Of a stretch of DNA of 45,919 bases, positions 45,858 through 45,919 are shown piece by piece. The position numbers and the translations under genes were made by a program. The stretch is taken from contig JAFNMF010000024.1 in assembly GCA_026537415.1 (NCBI GenBank), positions 1 through 45,919 of the forward strand. The letters run 5' to 3'. The notes under the pieces were generated by a model. That model was given only the letters and a program-made list of their open reading frames with translations, had not been told where the DNA came from and made no database searches. The stretch is from Acetobacteraceae bacterium B3987 (GTDB lineage Bacteria > Pseudomonadota > Alphaproteobacteria > Acetobacterales > Acetobacteraceae). The stretch's first letter is position 1. Every line of letters begins with the position of its first letter.

Positions 45858-45919
45858 CTATTTTTCAAGGGGATAATCACCAGAGGGGTGGTGGGCGCAA
45901 CAGGGATTGAACCTGTGAC
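45858..45919. repeat. Right attachment-site repeat (att core)
   Basis: Identical to 1-62. Marks the other prophage boundary. Confidence 0.95.
45889..45919 (-). tRNA. 3' end of tRNA-Val, cut by the window edge
   Basis: Same CCA end, acceptor strand and T arm as the left copy. The 5' part lies beyond the window. Because the left copy lacks a D arm, the intact gene is expected here. Confidence 0.65.

Noticed and set aside
1-45919. Presence of cas genes, anti-CRISPR-associated regulators, retrons or reverse transcriptases
   Set aside because: All sizeable ORFs were read; none shows Cas3, Cas5-8, Cas1/2 or RT motifs.

Overview
The window is one complete temperate-phage genome of about 45.9 kb (a prophage), bounded by an identical 62-base direct repeat at 1-62 and 45858-45919. 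The repeat contains the 3' end of a tRNA-Val (GAC anticodon visible in the left copy), so integration is into a tRNA gene. The host is most likely an acetic acid bacterium (Acetobacteraceae such as Acetobacter, Gluconobacter or Komagataeibacter). This is inferred from GC-rich codon use, from CRISPR repeats of the GTGTTCCCC / GCGGGGATGAACCG type I-E kind, and from a tail protein that looks like a levan/fructan hydrolase. The genus cannot be fixed from sequence alone. The virion is a contractile-tailed (myovirus-like) phage: sheath, tube, frameshifted tail chaperone, tape measure, gpV/gpJ/gpI-like baseplate.

Layout. 145-2812 is a leftward operon: tyrosine integrase, a putative excisionase-like protein, a Lar-like zinc ribbon and four small coupled ORFs. 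2813-4421 is the immunity region: a cleavable S24 (CI/LexA-type) repressor with four clear 20-base operators around both early promoters. 4402-9530 is the early rightward region: Cro-like protein, VRR-NUC nuclease, Rha/ANT antirepressor, DUF1376 replication protein, HTH proteins. 9554-19759 is packaging and head: terminase, portal, head morphogenesis, an unusual 1234-residue multidomain protein, cement protein and capsid. 19760-24691 is an accessory block: DUF2335 protein, a duplicated two-gene cassette, a P22 immI-like arc/arc/ant locus, CRISPR array B and a HigBA-like toxin-antitoxin pair. 24780-34255 is baseplate hub and spike, CRISPR array C, connectors, sheath, tube, chaperone, tape measure. 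34297-37809 is a second accessory block: ImmA-type protease, the second copy of the duplicated cassette, a secreted protein, an arc-like remnant, a solitary CRISPR repeat and HicAB. 37915-43859 is baseplate and tail appendages including the GH32 tailspike. 43927-45748 is lysis: coiled-coil/TM protein, endolysin, holin, spanins.

The outstanding feature is a set of four CRISPR loci without cas genes: A (2 repeats), B (7), C (9) and D (1 solitary). All lie on the + strand directly behind late genes. A-C share one leader sequence, and A, B and D end in one shared terminator. Read by eye, at least eight of the fifteen spacers resemble genes of this same phage: capsid, baseplate hub, arc, ant and the gene after ant, probably terL. 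The resemblance is imperfect, often only at protein level in the right codon phase, which is what spacers against close relatives would look like. I infer an inter-prophage weapon that borrows the host's type I-E Cas machinery. The short loci A and D could instead be RNA anti-CRISPRs.

A second theme is modularity. Accessory cassettes sit between a CRISPR-array trailer/terminator on one side and a recurrent terminator plus ribosome-binding-site module on the other, suggesting that these short repeats serve as exchange points.
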